A stretch of 64,000 bases of DNA from Bradyrhizobium sp. JYMT SZCCT0428 (GTDB taxonomy: Bacteria > Pseudomonadota > Alphaproteobacteria > Rhizobiales > Xanthobacteraceae): the NCBI RefSeq assembly GCF_018131075.1, contig NZ_JAFCLS010000041.1:1-64000 (forward strand), given 5' to 3'. A program made the position numbers and the translations under genes. Below, one piece after another: positions 51,888 through 60,400 of the stretch. Below the pieces are notes generated by a model. That model did not search any database and was not told the origin of the DNA. It was given only the letters and a program-made list of their open reading frames with translations. Position 1 is the stretch's first letter. Every line of letters starts with the position of its first letter.

Positions 51888-53279
51888 ATGCGTAGCCTGC
51901 TTCACTCTCGTCGTGGTTCCGTCGCCTTCGCAACCGTTATCGCCCTGGTGCCGCTGATAGGCGTGGTCGCACTCGGGGGCGAGGCGGGATCGTGGTACGT
52001 TACCAGGCAACACGCGCAGAATGCCGCCGACGCGGCAGCCTATTCGGGTGCTGTGCAGCACTTATGCTTAGCGGACCCAACGTGCTCGGCCTTGATTCCG
52101 CAACCGTTGGACTATCGCGCCAAGCAAGCCGCGGCACAGAACTCGTTCTGCAACGCGGGCGGCACCTCCTATCCCGGCTCCCAGTGTGGCGCCAACCCGG
52201 CAGGAATCTCGCAGACCGTCCAGGTCGCTTTGCTCGGTTCATGGAAGGGGGCGGCCGGAACTTACGTTCAGGCCACTGTTAGCCAGCAACAGCCGGCATA
52301 TCTTGCGAGAGTGCTTGGTTTGACCACGGTCAATATAGGCGCGACAGCCGTTGCTAAAGTACGAGAAGAGGAAAAGCCGCCATGCGTCTTGTCATTGACA
52401 GGCTCTATCGGTTTCCAGGGCAGCCCGAACATCAATGCGCCTAATTGCGGCATGGCCTCGAACAGTACGGCCAAGAATGCAATCAACTTCACCGGCGGCG
52501 GGATGACCATGAATCTCGGCTCGCTATCGACTGTCGGCGGCTGCACGGGTGCCGCATCGTTCTGTAACACCGCGCACACGTATACGCCGGCGCCGATCCC
52601 CAATCCCTTTTCTGGTCTCGATGGCGCTCTCACCACGTTGTGCGGAGCGAACCCTACGCTCCCTGCAAAATGTGGCCTTGCACCACCCGCATGCAACAAC
52701 AAGGGCGGAACGGAGCTAGTCCCTTACACGGCCGCCACCAGGTGCACGAACGACGGTTTCAAGTCGAAAGGCAATAGCGTGGTCACCGGCCCCGGTGGGG
52801 TGCTACCGTTACCGGCAGGAGTGTACTTCATATCTGGCAAGCTGACCCTCACCGGTGGCTCCTCGATCACCGGTACGGGGGTGACGTTCATTCTCCTGCC
52901 AGGGGCGGAAATCGACACGAAAGGGGGCGGGACGCTCACTCTCAATGGGCCGACTGCTGCCCCGAGTACCACGTCGCTTCCCCCGGCCCTTCAGCCCTAT
53001 GCGAACTTATTTAAGTACATGGCCATGTACTACGCTTCAGCAGTGGAGGCGGAGTTCGGTGGAAATAGTAAAATCAACCTCACAGGAAACATCTACGCAC
53101 CGAACGCAGCGGTGACGTTTCAGGGCAATCCGACGATCGCCGTAGGCGGCGTGGGCGGTTGTGGCCAGTTGGTCGCCAAATCGATTGCATTCAATGGCAA
53201 TGCCACCTTCGACACCACAGGGTGCCCAAATGAATTGACGACGCTGCGACGCAGTCAGTATGTCCAGTTGGTGCAATAA
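51888..53279 (+). CDS. tadG: TadG-like pilus assembly protein, 463 aa
   Basis: MRSLLHSRRGSVAFATVIAL, then VPLIGVVALGGEAGSWYVTR is the TadE/TadG N-terminal motif, and HAQNAADAAAYSGAVQ is the signature that follows it in TadG. The remainder is a Gly/Thr/Asn-rich beta domain with several Cys (for example CGANPTLPAKCGLAPPACNN). It is 10 bases after the tadE-like gene and its stop overlaps the next start. Confidence 0.85.
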   Translation: MRSLLHSRRGSVAFATVIALVPLIGVVALGGEAGSWYVTRQHAQNAADAAAYSGAVQHLCLADPTCSALIPQPLDYRAKQAAAQNSFCNAGGTSYPGSQCGANPAGISQTVQVALLGSWKGAAGTYVQATVSQQQPAYLARVLGLTTVNIGATAVAKVREEEKPPCVLSLTGSIGFQGSPNINAPNCGMASNSTAKNAINFTGGGMTMNLGSLSTVGGCTGAASFCNTAHTYTPAPIPNPFSGLDGALTTLCGANPTLPAKCGLAPPACNNKGGTELVPYTAATRCTNDGFKSKGNSVVTGPGGVLPLPAGVYFISGKLTLTGGSSITGTGVTFILLPGAEIDTKGGGTLTLNGPTAAPSTTSLPPALQPYANLFKYMAMYYASAVEAEFGGNSKINLTGNIYAPNAAVTFQGNPTIAVGGVGGCGQLVAKSIAFNGNATFDTTGCPNELTTLRRSQYVQLVQ

Positions 53280-53683
53280 TGAGAAAGCTTGATCAGCGCG
53301 GCATCGGCGCGATGGAATTCTGCCTTGTCGCCGCGCCGCTTTTCATCTTGATGTTCGCCATCTTCGATCTGGGGCGTTACGCAATCACCATGCAGTCATT
53401 GCGGACGCTCGCGAATGCTGGTGCTCGGACATGGATGATCAACGACTGCTTCGTCAATAAGGTAATGAACAAGACGACACCAACCTGTAGCGGTGACCCC
53501 CTGCCATCCCTTGCGGAGAAAAAAGCCGTTGCCCCAATGATAGGCGGTCTCGCGCCGACGCTGAGCACGACCGCGGGAGGCAGCGCACTTACTGTTACGG
53601 CATCTGCGAGCTTCAACATGCTGATGCCAATATGGGGCACAACATGGAACAACCCGAGCACGTCCACCACAATTCCTTTCTAG
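53279..53683 (+). CDS. tadE: TadE-like pilus protein, second copy, 134 aa
   Basis: The start overlaps the tadG stop (TAATG). The motif DQRGIGAMEFCLVAAPLFIL has the Gly-x-x-x-x-Glu-Phe pattern of pseudopilins and the hydrophobic helix continues to MFAIFDLGRYAITMQSL. The C-terminal domain carries two Cys (WMINDCFVNK, TPTCSGDP). It is probably processed by CpaA. Confidence 0.85.
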   Translation: MRKLDQRGIGAMEFCLVAAPLFILMFAIFDLGRYAITMQSLRTLANAGARTWMINDCFVNKVMNKTTPTCSGDPLPSLAEKKAVAPMIGGLAPTLSTTAGGSALTVTASASFNMLMPIWGTTWNNPSTSTTIPF

Positions 53684-53731
53684 GCACATTCTCGGGCATC
53701 AAGCCGATGCACACTTGACGAGTCCCCTGCG

Positions 53732-54148
53732 ATGGCCATCGCCGTCCAGCGAGCGACTCGGCATGCAGTGATCCGACGCGAGAAATTGGTCGGCAAGGTC
53801 CTCGATCTGGTCCGCGGTTCCATTGTCGATCCTCGGCCCAAGCACTCGTCGTCAAATCGGGGCATCTGCGTGACGCGCGAGAGCCATATGCATCTCATCG
53901 GGAATATGGATGGCGTGTTGGCCGTGGCTGTTCTTCGCATCGCACAAAAGGTGGTGCTCGCTCGCAACATTGGGAAATATTCTCTGATGTTGCAGCAGAC
54001 TAATGAGGGTCTCTCCTTGCAAGCGAGGAGAATGACGGATGATGATCTTGGAGTCGCATTCGCGGCCGACAGTAGAGCGGGTAGTGTCTTCACTGAGGCT
54101 AGTGCGCGCTGGGAATGCGAAGTAACGATTTATAGTGGGAAAAACTGA
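53732..54148 (+). CDS. Unidentified protein inside the tad locus, 138 aa
   Basis: No family recognised. It is a soluble basic protein with MAIAVQRATRHAVIRREKLV at the start and a possible beta-rich second half (ARRMTDDDLGVAFAADSR). Codon third positions are GC-rich, as in neighbours, supporting coding. It lies between tadE and the secretin in the same direction. The pattern of its end (DDLGVAF) vaguely recalls the closing strand of PilZ domains, but the switch motifs are absent. Confidence 0.45.
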   Translation: MAIAVQRATRHAVIRREKLVGKVLDLVRGSIVDPRPKHSSSNRGICVTRESHMHLIGNMDGVLAVAVLRIAQKVVLARNIGKYSLMLQQTNEGLSLQARRMTDDDLGVAFAADSRAGSVFTEASARWECEVTIYSGKN

Positions 54149-54243
54149 TAAACTCTGCGACGTGGTGCGCCAACGAGAGTTGTTAGGACGCTGAGGCCGT
54201 ACATTTACGGGGACAGAAGTGGATCGCGTCGAGGGGGAATCGA

Positions 54244-55911
54244 ATGAAGGGCGGTCGCGTTTCGGGTAGAGCAGGAGGGAGGCTTCGGCTTCTGGCCTCG
54301 AGCATGATAGCTCTTGGCGCTGCGCTTGCCTTGTTTGATTCCGTTGAGTTCGCGGGCGCGGCAGATCGGCGAGGCTCCTCCGGCGGCGGCGTCTTCGTCA
54401 GCGAAATGAATGACGTGCAGCGGGTCAAGGTGATCGTCAACAAGTCCCGCACCTTCAGGGTCGATGCGCCTTTTTCGACGATTGTCGCGGGGTCGCCTGA
54501 CATTGTCGACGTGAAGTCGTTGAGCGATCAGTTGATCTACATCCAGGGCAAGCAGACCGGCACCACCAACGTCATCCTGTTCGACAGTTCGATGAAACAG
54601 ATCGGCATCCTCGATGTCGAGGTCGCGATCGATACCGGCAATCTGCAGCAGAACATCCAGTCCAGCACGGGCACGCGCGGCATTCGCGTCTCCTCCGGGG
54701 AGGGCCAGGTGGTGTTGAGCGGAACCGCAGTGGACGCGGTCTCCGCCGAGCGAGCCATGGCGATTGCCACCGGCATGGTCGCGAAGGGCGGCACCGTCGT
54801 CAACGCCATGAACGTGGCTGGACCCCAGCAGGTCATGCTGGAGGTGCGCTTTCTTGAGGTTAACAGAGATGCTGGGCGCGACCTCGGCATGAACCTTTAT
54901 GCGGCGAACGGCAACGGGACCAATGTCGGGAATACGGGGCTTGGTGGGGTTGGTGGGACTACTCGCACGGGCCGACAGCCGATCGGTGGTATTAATACGG
55001 CCCAAAACCCCATTGGTACTGGCGGTAATCCTGTTGGTCAATTGCCTACTGGCAGTCTTCCGATACTCGGAACGGTGGACACGTTAGCAAGGACCGCGGT
55101 TGACGGAGCGCTCCCGTTCGGTAGCCTGCTAACCAGCGTTCTCAGGACGAAAAACGGCGCCTCGGTTGACCTGCTGGTAACAGCTCTGGAAACCAAGGGT
55201 CTGTTGCGCCGGCTCGCCGAGCCAAACCTGATGGCCTTGTCCGGCGACTCCGCCCGCTTCCTGGCTGGCGGTGAGTTTCCCGTGCCGATAGCCTCCACAA
55301 CGGTTGCGGGTGGCATTCCCACCGTTACGATCGAATTCAAGAAGTTCGGTGTTGAGTTGGCCTTCGTGCCCACTGTTCTCTCGCGTGGCGTGATCAACCT
55401 TCGGGTTGAGCCGTCGGTCAGCGAGCTTGATTTCCAGAACGCGGTCACGATCGCGGGGACCACCATCCCGGCGCTGTCGCGGCGTGATGCTCGTACCACG
55501 GTCGAGTTGCGCGACGGCCAGAGCTTCGCCATCGCCGGCCTGTTGCAGACCCGCAACCGGCAGGACGTCTCGCAAGTGCCCTGGATCGGCTCGGTGCCGG
55601 TGCTCGGGGCGCTGTTCCGCTCTTCGTCCTACCAGCAGCAGGAAACCGATCTGGTGATCATTGTGACGCCGCGCCTGGTTGCGCCGGCGGTGCCGGGGCA
55701 GCAACTGGCGTCACCACTGGACTCCCGCCTGCCGGCTAATGACGTCGATTTCTTTCTCAACGGTCAGATGGAAGTGCGAAAGCGTTATAACGATTATGTC
55801 AATTCCGGCGGCGAGGTGAAGGGACCGTACGGCCACATCATTGCCCCCGAGCTGCGTAATCCGGTGCCGGCTCCCGTTTCTGGTCAACCAGCGATCAAAA
55901 CCCTGAACTGA
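54244..55911 (+). CDS. cpaC: Outer-membrane secretin CpaC/RcpA, 555 aa
   Basis: ATG 54244 follows GGGGGAATCG. A signal peptide (LASSMIALGAALALFDSVEF) is followed by the pilus N-domain (VIVNKSRTFRVDAPFSTIVA), a BON-like region and the secretin domain: LLRRLAEPNLMALSGDSARF, GVELAFVPTVLSRGVINLRV and VPWIGSVPVLGALFRSSSYQ with QETDLVIIVTPRLV. An Asn/Gly/Thr-rich insert (about 220-265) lies before the secretin core. It forms the outer-membrane pore. It normally follows cpaB; here it sits ten genes later. Confidence 0.94.
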   Translation: MKGGRVSGRAGGRLRLLASSMIALGAALALFDSVEFAGAADRRGSSGGGVFVSEMNDVQRVKVIVNKSRTFRVDAPFSTIVAGSPDIVDVKSLSDQLIYIQGKQTGTTNVILFDSSMKQIGILDVEVAIDTGNLQQNIQSSTGTRGIRVSSGEGQVVLSGTAVDAVSAERAMAIATGMVAKGGTVVNAMNVAGPQQVMLEVRFLEVNRDAGRDLGMNLYAANGNGTNVGNTGLGGVGGTTRTGRQPIGGINTAQNPIGTGGNPVGQLPTGSLPILGTVDTLARTAVDGALPFGSLLTSVLRTKNGASVDLLVTALETKGLLRRLAEPNLMALSGDSARFLAGGEFPVPIASTTVAGGIPTVTIEFKKFGVELAFVPTVLSRGVINLRVEPSVSELDFQNAVTIAGTTIPALSRRDARTTVELRDGQSFAIAGLLQTRNRQDVSQVPWIGSVPVLGALFRSSSYQQQETDLVIIVTPRLVAPAVPGQQLASPLDSRLPANDVDFFLNGQMEVRKRYNDYVNSGGEVKGPYGHIIAPELRNPVPAPVSGQPAIKTLN

Positions 55912-55920
55912 GGACGAGCT

Positions 55921-56316
55921 ATGCGCATCAGATTGCTGGCCATATTCGCTCCGCTCCTGCTGGGGGGCTGCTATGGATTGGCGGGGCACGATGAGGTGGA
56001 CCGCTACTTCCAGCGTTCCGACACCATCACGATGAGCGCCGGCGACGCCAAACAGGTCAACGCCGTCACCCACACCATCCATCCATGGCCGCGATACGTC
56101 GGTGATCGCAGGATCGCGTATGACGCTCGGCGCGTGGGCGCCGCCGTGACACGCTATGGCAACACGAAACAGCCGATCGATCAGCTTCCCGACATCGGCG
56201 AAGGGGGCAAGCAGATGGGCGTGCGGCCTACCCCAACCCAGAACGTCAACATAGAAGGATTGGGGGCTGGATCGGCTTCCGGAGTATCGGTGCCGGTCGG
56301 CGGAGTGGCTAGGTAA
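55921..56316 (+). CDS. Lipoprotein next to the secretin, 131 aa
   Basis: MRIRLLAIFAPLLLGGCYGL is a lipoprotein signal with lipobox LLGGC. The mature part is polar (HDEVDRYFQRSDTITMSAGD) and ends in a Gly/Val-rich tail. No CpaD-type domain is visible, though its position right after cpaC (10 bases) suggests that it serves the pilus outer-membrane complex, as CpaD does elsewhere. Function inferred by position. Confidence 0.7.
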   Translation: MRIRLLAIFAPLLLGGCYGLAGHDEVDRYFQRSDTITMSAGDAKQVNAVTHTIHPWPRYVGDRRIAYDARRVGAAVTRYGNTKQPIDQLPDIGEGGKQMGVRPTPTQNVNIEGLGAGSASGVSVPVGGVAR

Positions 56317-56396
56317 CCAGTTTTGGTATGTAAATTTAGCGATGATTTTTCGAACAGTGCACTGGTCCGCTGGACCGGGGCGGGGGACCAAGGGTT

Positions 56397-56933
56397 ATGC
56401 GTCGTCTCATTCTAATGCTGACCTGTTGCTGGTTAGCGACCGGCCTTGCGGCGTGTGACACCACAACGAGAGACGCGGCTATCGTCGCTCCCGTGGACCC
56501 CGGAGGGCCGGACCCCGTTCAAGAGCCCACCGACGTCAAATACTACCCCTCCGACGAGCCGGTCCGGATGGGATTGGAGCATTTCAACCGCGGCAGTTAC
56601 GGGATCGCCCAGCGCTATTTCAAGGAAGGTGTCGAGAAGTCGCCGAAGGATTTGACGGCGTGGATGGGGCTCGCAGCGAGCTATGATCGGTTGCGCCGTT
56701 TTGATCTCGCTGATCAGGCTTACACACAAGCGACCAGGCTGGGGGGCGAAACCATTCAACTCCTCAATGATCAGGGATACTCATACATGCTGCGCGGCAA
56801 TCTGAATGCGGCGCGGCGAAAGTTTGAGAGGGCTTATTCGCTCGACCCGACCAACCCGGTGGTCATCAATAACCTTGAGCTGCTCAATGGCAGCCGTCGG
56901 TTCATCGAGCGGCCGCCAAATAACCAGCCATAG
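56397..56933 (+). CDS. tadD: TPR lipoprotein TadD, 178 aa
   Basis: Lipoprotein signal (LILMLTCCWLATGLAACDTT, lipobox LAAC). Residues 60-170 form three tetratricopeptide repeats (FNRGSYGIAQRYFKEGVEKS; DLTAWMGLAASYDRL; LNAARRKFERAYSLDPTNPV). TadD acts as a pilotin-like factor for the secretin. It is the last recognised assembly gene before the third flp. Confidence 0.88.
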   Translation: MRRLILMLTCCWLATGLAACDTTTRDAAIVAPVDPGGPDPVQEPTDVKYYPSDEPVRMGLEHFNRGSYGIAQRYFKEGVEKSPKDLTAWMGLAASYDRLRRFDLADQAYTQATRLGGETIQLLNDQGYSYMLRGNLNAARRKFERAYSLDPTNPVVINNLELLNGSRRFIERPPNNQP

Positions 56934-56990
56934 TCGATTTGAAATAAGGGCGCCGGGGAACTTTTAAGACAAGCTAAACGTTTTTGGCGT

Positions 56991-57563
56991 ATGACTTGTC
57001 GGATGAATCGTCTTTTCAAGCTGCAATTTCTTGGACCGTTCGCGCTTTTTACCGCCACGCTTTGCGCTGAATTGGCCGCGCGGGCCCTTCAATATGCCCC
57101 TAGCTCTGAACTTCTCTGGTTCATAAATCTCAGGGTGTTCGGCATCTTTCAGCGCAGCTACTCAACGCTGAGCTATCTTGTTCCAATTGACGGGTTTCAG
57201 TTTTTCGGGGTTGCGCTTCCGATCTTCGCGCTTGCCTGCATTGGGCTCGCAACCAGGTCCAGGCTCCCTTTCACGGTCGCAACGCATTCGAGCCTAGTCT
57301 ACGCTGGCTTGCTGGTTTTCTCCTGGCAGGTTGGCGTACCCACCGTCACGCAGGCATCGCTCGTAACCATGGCGGTCCCGTCGGGTGTTGGCCTGTATGT
57401 GATGGCGACCATTTTAGGGACTTGTCTCCTGTCCTTTGCGGTCACGCACCTGCTCTATTTCCTCGCCGTCGGAAGGGAAATTCGAGCTCTGGTAAGGGCG
57501 TTGTCCAGAATCGTTCGCGGATTCGATCATGCAAAGGGCTTCGGCTTCAGGTCGGGCTGCTGA
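56991..57563 (+). CDS. Polytopic membrane protein downstream of tadD, 190 aa
   Basis: Four hydrophobic segments (for example LQFLGPFALFTATLCAELAA and IFALACIGLATRSR), no known family. A later start at ATG 57003 (MNRLFKLQFL) would also fit. It reads with the tad genes, 57 bases after tadD, and may be part of the locus. Confidence 0.65.
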   Translation: MTCRMNRLFKLQFLGPFALFTATLCAELAARALQYAPSSELLWFINLRVFGIFQRSYSTLSYLVPIDGFQFFGVALPIFALACIGLATRSRLPFTVATHSSLVYAGLLVFSWQVGVPTVTQASLVTMAVPSGVGLYVMATILGTCLLSFAVTHLLYFLAVGREIRALVRALSRIVRGFDHAKGFGFRSGC

Positions 57564-57903
57564 TTGAGTGGTCGCATCCAACCGTGCCGCAGGTTTGCAG
57601 CCTGTGAAAGGCTGGACAGACGCAAGGACGGTTTGCCAGATCGGAAGCGGACTTCGCTCTTGGGTAATCGGCATCCGACCGGATGAACAAGCGCAAATGC
57701 GTGTCCGTGCGGCGGACATTCGGTCTGCATCGCAACTCTCTGCACATCGTGGCGGACGAGAGGGTGATTTGCTCGTCCAATCATGGTAGAATTAGCCAAT
57801 GATTAGCAGGACATCCCTCTTGCCCAAATGAATTACCCCATTGGTAGATTTCTCTGACAAGGCTCGCGATTCCCATTTCATTTTGAAAGTAGGATTTGCT
57901 CCT
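57564..57903. other. No gene recognised
   Basis: Spacer upstream of the third pilin, containing overlapping random frames. It should hold a promoter for flp3, but no clear -10/-35 pair stands out. Confidence 0.4.
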
Positions 57904-58119
57904 ATGTTGAACAATTATGTTCAGAAGACCGCCGAAGCCTTGAAGCGTGTGCGCGTGGACAAGGACGGCGTAGTGTCGTTCGAGTACGTGTTGGTCGCGG
58001 CTTGTATCATCGCCGCGTTGGGTGCTGCGTTCGGTTCGGCTGGTGCTAGTACTATTACGACGATGCTGACGACCGGACTAACCGCTGTTCTCACCGCTTT
58101 CTCTTTTGTCGCTGGATAA
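57904..58119 (+). CDS. flp: Flp family type IVb pilin, third copy, 71 aa
   Basis: ATG 57904 begins MLNNYVQKTAEALKRVRVDK, then the processing site DG|VVSFEYVLVAACIIAALGAA with the Glu-Tyr pair. It is separated from flp1 and flp2 by the whole assembly locus and by a 340-bp gap, so it probably has its own promoter and may be expressed under other conditions. Confidence 0.92.
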   Translation: MLNNYVQKTAEALKRVRVDKDGVVSFEYVLVAACIIAALGAAFGSAGASTITTMLTTGLTAVLTAFSFVAG

Positions 58120-58251
58120 TAAGTCAAGCGGCGCCCAAATTTGACCCCTGATCGGCACCCCGAATCGGCTCTGGCACTTTTGATCAGCTTGAAGCAAATC
58201 GAGTTGCCGCGGTCGTACATTGCCGTCTGACGAGCGTGAAGCGGGTGGCCT

Positions 58252-58860
58252 TTATCGCTCCGGCTCGGCGCGACTGACATCCGCTCCCATCGATCGAAGA
58301 TCTGCAAGACTAAGCCATTCCACTTCCCCAGGCAGCGTGTTCACCATGCGGCGAATGATCGGCGAGGGAACATCCAAAGCCTTCGCAATTTCTGCCATCG
58401 ACGTGGTTGCAGCTCTCGAAGACCGGACATCTTTATCGGAGGCGCCATGCACTCCGATCCGGGCGCGATAGTTTGCGTTTTTTGTTTCCCCGGCCGCAAA
58501 AATGAGAAAGCACGCTGATGCGCAAGTCGCGTCCCGCCCTACATTCGTGGACATTTTGGCAGACTTAACCACGGCTGCCAACAGGACACCTTCTAGCAAG
58601 TTGCCGCCATCAGAGTTCAACCGCAGCGAGGTCACCAGTTTACCCGCGTCAATTGCCGCTTTGATGCGCGCTTGCAGTAAATCCGCGTCACCCGTCGCAA
58701 TATTGCCGGAGACGAAAATTTCAACGCGATCGCCTTTGAGATTAAAGGATTTAATCTCTGCAGCGGCTGCGAACGACACGCTAAGCGCGAGCCCCGCACT
58801 CACAAGCCCGCTAGCCGCAATTACCCCCTTTTGCCGCTTGCACAAAACAGGGTCACTCAT
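58252..58860 (-). CDS. Secreted Clp/SDH-type serine hydrolase-like protein, 202 aa
   Basis: A signal peptide (GLVSAGLALSVSFAAAAEIK) is followed by a crotonase/ClpP-like fold of the COG3904 type: GNIATGDADLLQARIKAAID, LNSDGGNLLEGVLLAAVVKS and the putative catalytic serine in TCASACFLIFAAG, with a His later in IGVHGASD. It would act in the periplasm as a protease or hydrolase. It is convergent with flp3, and no pilus link is evident. Confidence 0.8.
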   Translation of the reverse strand: MSDPVLCKRQKGVIAASGLVSAGLALSVSFAAAAEIKSFNLKGDRVEIFVSGNIATGDADLLQARIKAAIDAGKLVTSLRLNSDGGNLLEGVLLAAVVKSAKMSTNVGRDATCASACFLIFAAGETKNANYRARIGVHGASDKDVRSSRAATTSMAEIAKALDVPSPIIRRMVNTLPGEVEWLSLADLRSMGADVSRAEPER

Positions 58861-58861
58861 T

Positions 58862-58900
58862 TTTTCGCCTTCAGCTCGAGCTCGACCAACCGGCGGATAT
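58862..58900. repeat. Short repeat encoding IRRLVELELKAK, copy 1
   Basis: Minus-strand reading gives MIVQDIRRLVELELKAKK, an 18-residue frame overlapping the next gene's end. The DNA TTCGCCTTCAGC is shared with 59121-59157. It may be a tiny gene or a duplicated gene end. Confidence 0.45.
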
Positions 58901-58909
58901 CTTGCACGA

Positions 58910-59113
58910 TCATTTGTTGTCCTTGCGGCGCGAAGAATCGAGCAAGCCTTGCGGCGGCGGCGTCTGGGAGTCTGATACAGTTGGATCTAAAACAGGATTA
59001 GTTTCGGCTTGTCTGTTCCGGGTAAATGCAGGACCAAGGAAGCCTACCACCACAAAAACGGCACCCGCGATCATAAGCCAATGCGGCAATTCGATCGACG
59101 AAAGCAGGTCCAT
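58910..59113 (-). CDS. Small membrane protein, 67 aa
   Basis: From ATG 59113: MDLLSSIELPHWLMIAGAVF continues as a membrane helix (VVVGFLGPAF), followed by a polar tail. The open frame upstream encodes RRLAEIGLKAKGKE, a second copy of the IRRL-LKAK motif. Function unknown. Confidence 0.6.
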   Translation of the reverse strand: MDLLSSIELPHWLMIAGAVFVVVGFLGPAFTRNRQAETNPVLDPTVSDSQTPPPQGLLDSSRRKDNK

Positions 59114-59120
59114 CTCTTTC

Positions 59121-59157
59121 CCCTTCGCCTTCAGCCCGATCTCGGCCAGCCGGCGGA
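59121..59157. repeat. Short repeat encoding IRRLAEIGLKAK, copy 2
   Basis: Second copy of the repeat at 58862-58900 (about 31 of 37 bases shared). It sits just before the small membrane gene on the minus strand. Confidence 0.45.
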
Positions 59158-59319
59158 TGGCGGCGCGAAAGAACAAAGCTGCCAAGCAGAATATATTAGT
59201 TTGACGGCTCTGTCGTTGTGCGACCCGGACGCTTCTCGGGTTCTCCGATGCTCATCGTAGCACTCCGGTGTGAGTTCACCATGAAAGTCCGATATTAACC
59301 TCGGTTAGCGCGTTGGAAG

Positions 59320-59729
59320 TTAATTCTGGAACCGCTGGACGCCCTTGTACGGCTTATCAGACGCCCCATCTTCGCCTTGGACGGGTGGCACCATAGGCAG
59401 CGGATGGGTTTCCAGCCAAAGCTGGCGCGGCAAACCGACTGGTTCTAGGCCGGCTGTCGCCCACCAATCTCTTTGTTTGCTGGCGCGGTGCAGCTCGCGA
59501 TGATGCGCCCGGCACCGCGGTATTGTAAATTCGTCGCTGACCTTTTGGCCGAGCCCGCGGGGCTGTGCAAAAAGCAAATGGTGTGGGTCATACGGCTCGC
59601 GGCCGCTGACAGCGACTTCTCGGGGTTCTGGATTTCCGCCTGCGCTTTGGCGAGGGCGGCGTCTATGTTGCTGATCGACTGCCTTGCACGTTGCATCGGC
59701 AACCCCGTTGAAAAAGGCGAGGCGCTCAC
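59320..59729 (-). pseudogene. ERF-HNH fusion gene with internal deletion
   Basis: The start reads SISNIDAALAKAQAEIQNPE and EKSLSAA, the N-terminus of ERF-type annealing proteins. Directly after it, in another frame, the sequence is PHHLLFAQPRGLGQKVSDEF and CRAHHRELHRASKQRDWWAT, the HNH-like C-terminal zinc domain seen at the end of phage ERF proteins. About 200 core residues are missing, so the deletion fused both ends. Confidence 0.7.
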
Positions 59730-60088
59730 GAGCGGTCAGGAGTTCGACCTGGATCGCTAACAGGAGAGCGGCGGCGACAAGCTGGGTTTACAGATGGGCG
59801 GAGAAGTCACAAAACACATCCACCAAGTCTAGGTTGTTGATTGCATTCGCCGGAGTCGTTCGTAGGTCCGCCACCGCATCCACCTCGCGCGAACCCGCTT
59901 CAGGCTTCGGATAGTTGCGCAGCTCGCGCGCGGCGCGGTCGGGCAATGCGTAGGGCAATCCGCGCAGCTCAAGGCGGCGCTGATGTCGACCAGCGGCAGC
60001 TGTGTCACGCCTAAACGCCGTTTGTAGTCATAGAGGAATTAGCGCTCGATCACCCCCGACTTCTTCTCACCCTTGGGGTGCAACCTGC
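59730..60088. other. No intact gene
   Basis: A minus-strand frame around 59840-60040 reads FLYDYKRRLGVTQLPLVDIS, then DCPTHCPTAPRASC. It has no start and I cannot assign it. Otherwise nothing is recognised. Confidence 0.4.
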
Positions 60089-60256
60089 TCACCCTTTAAT
60101 GAACGCAAGCACGGCTTGTTGCTGTTTGTCGGAGGTTTTCACCCGGCTGAGTGAAGCTCCGGCAGGAATGCCGTCCAGCCCAGTGTTGGTGTTGATGACG
60201 CCGCCGGAGACGGTTTCGAGTTCCGCATCGTTCAACAAAGCTACCTCATTGCTCAT
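60089..60256 (-). CDS. Double-glycine-leader peptide, 55 aa
   Basis: ATG 60256 has GGAG eight bases upstream. The 19-residue N-terminus MSNEVALLNDAELETVSGG is a textbook double-glycine leader (LNDxELxxVSGG), as used by bacteriocins and other peptides exported by peptidase-containing ABC transporters. The core would be 36 residues (VINTNTGLDGIPAGASLSRV and a helical end QQAVLAFIKG), with no Cys. The frame extends upstream to 60385, but only this start carries a leader. A divergent leader peptide lies 145 bp away. No transporter or immunity gene is identified nearby. Confidence 0.7.
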   Translation of the reverse strand: MSNEVALLNDAELETVSGGVINTNTGLDGIPAGASLSRVKTSDKQQQAVLAFIKG

Positions 60257-60400
60257 CGTCCCGCTCCACGTGTGGCGACTTGTGCGCCGTTGATCTGGAG
60301 CGAGTATGCCCGGACAGCCAACTGCGAATATGTGACCTTCAGCACAGATGACGCAGGGCCGCCCAGGGCATGATCGGACAACCAATTTATGGAGGGCGTC

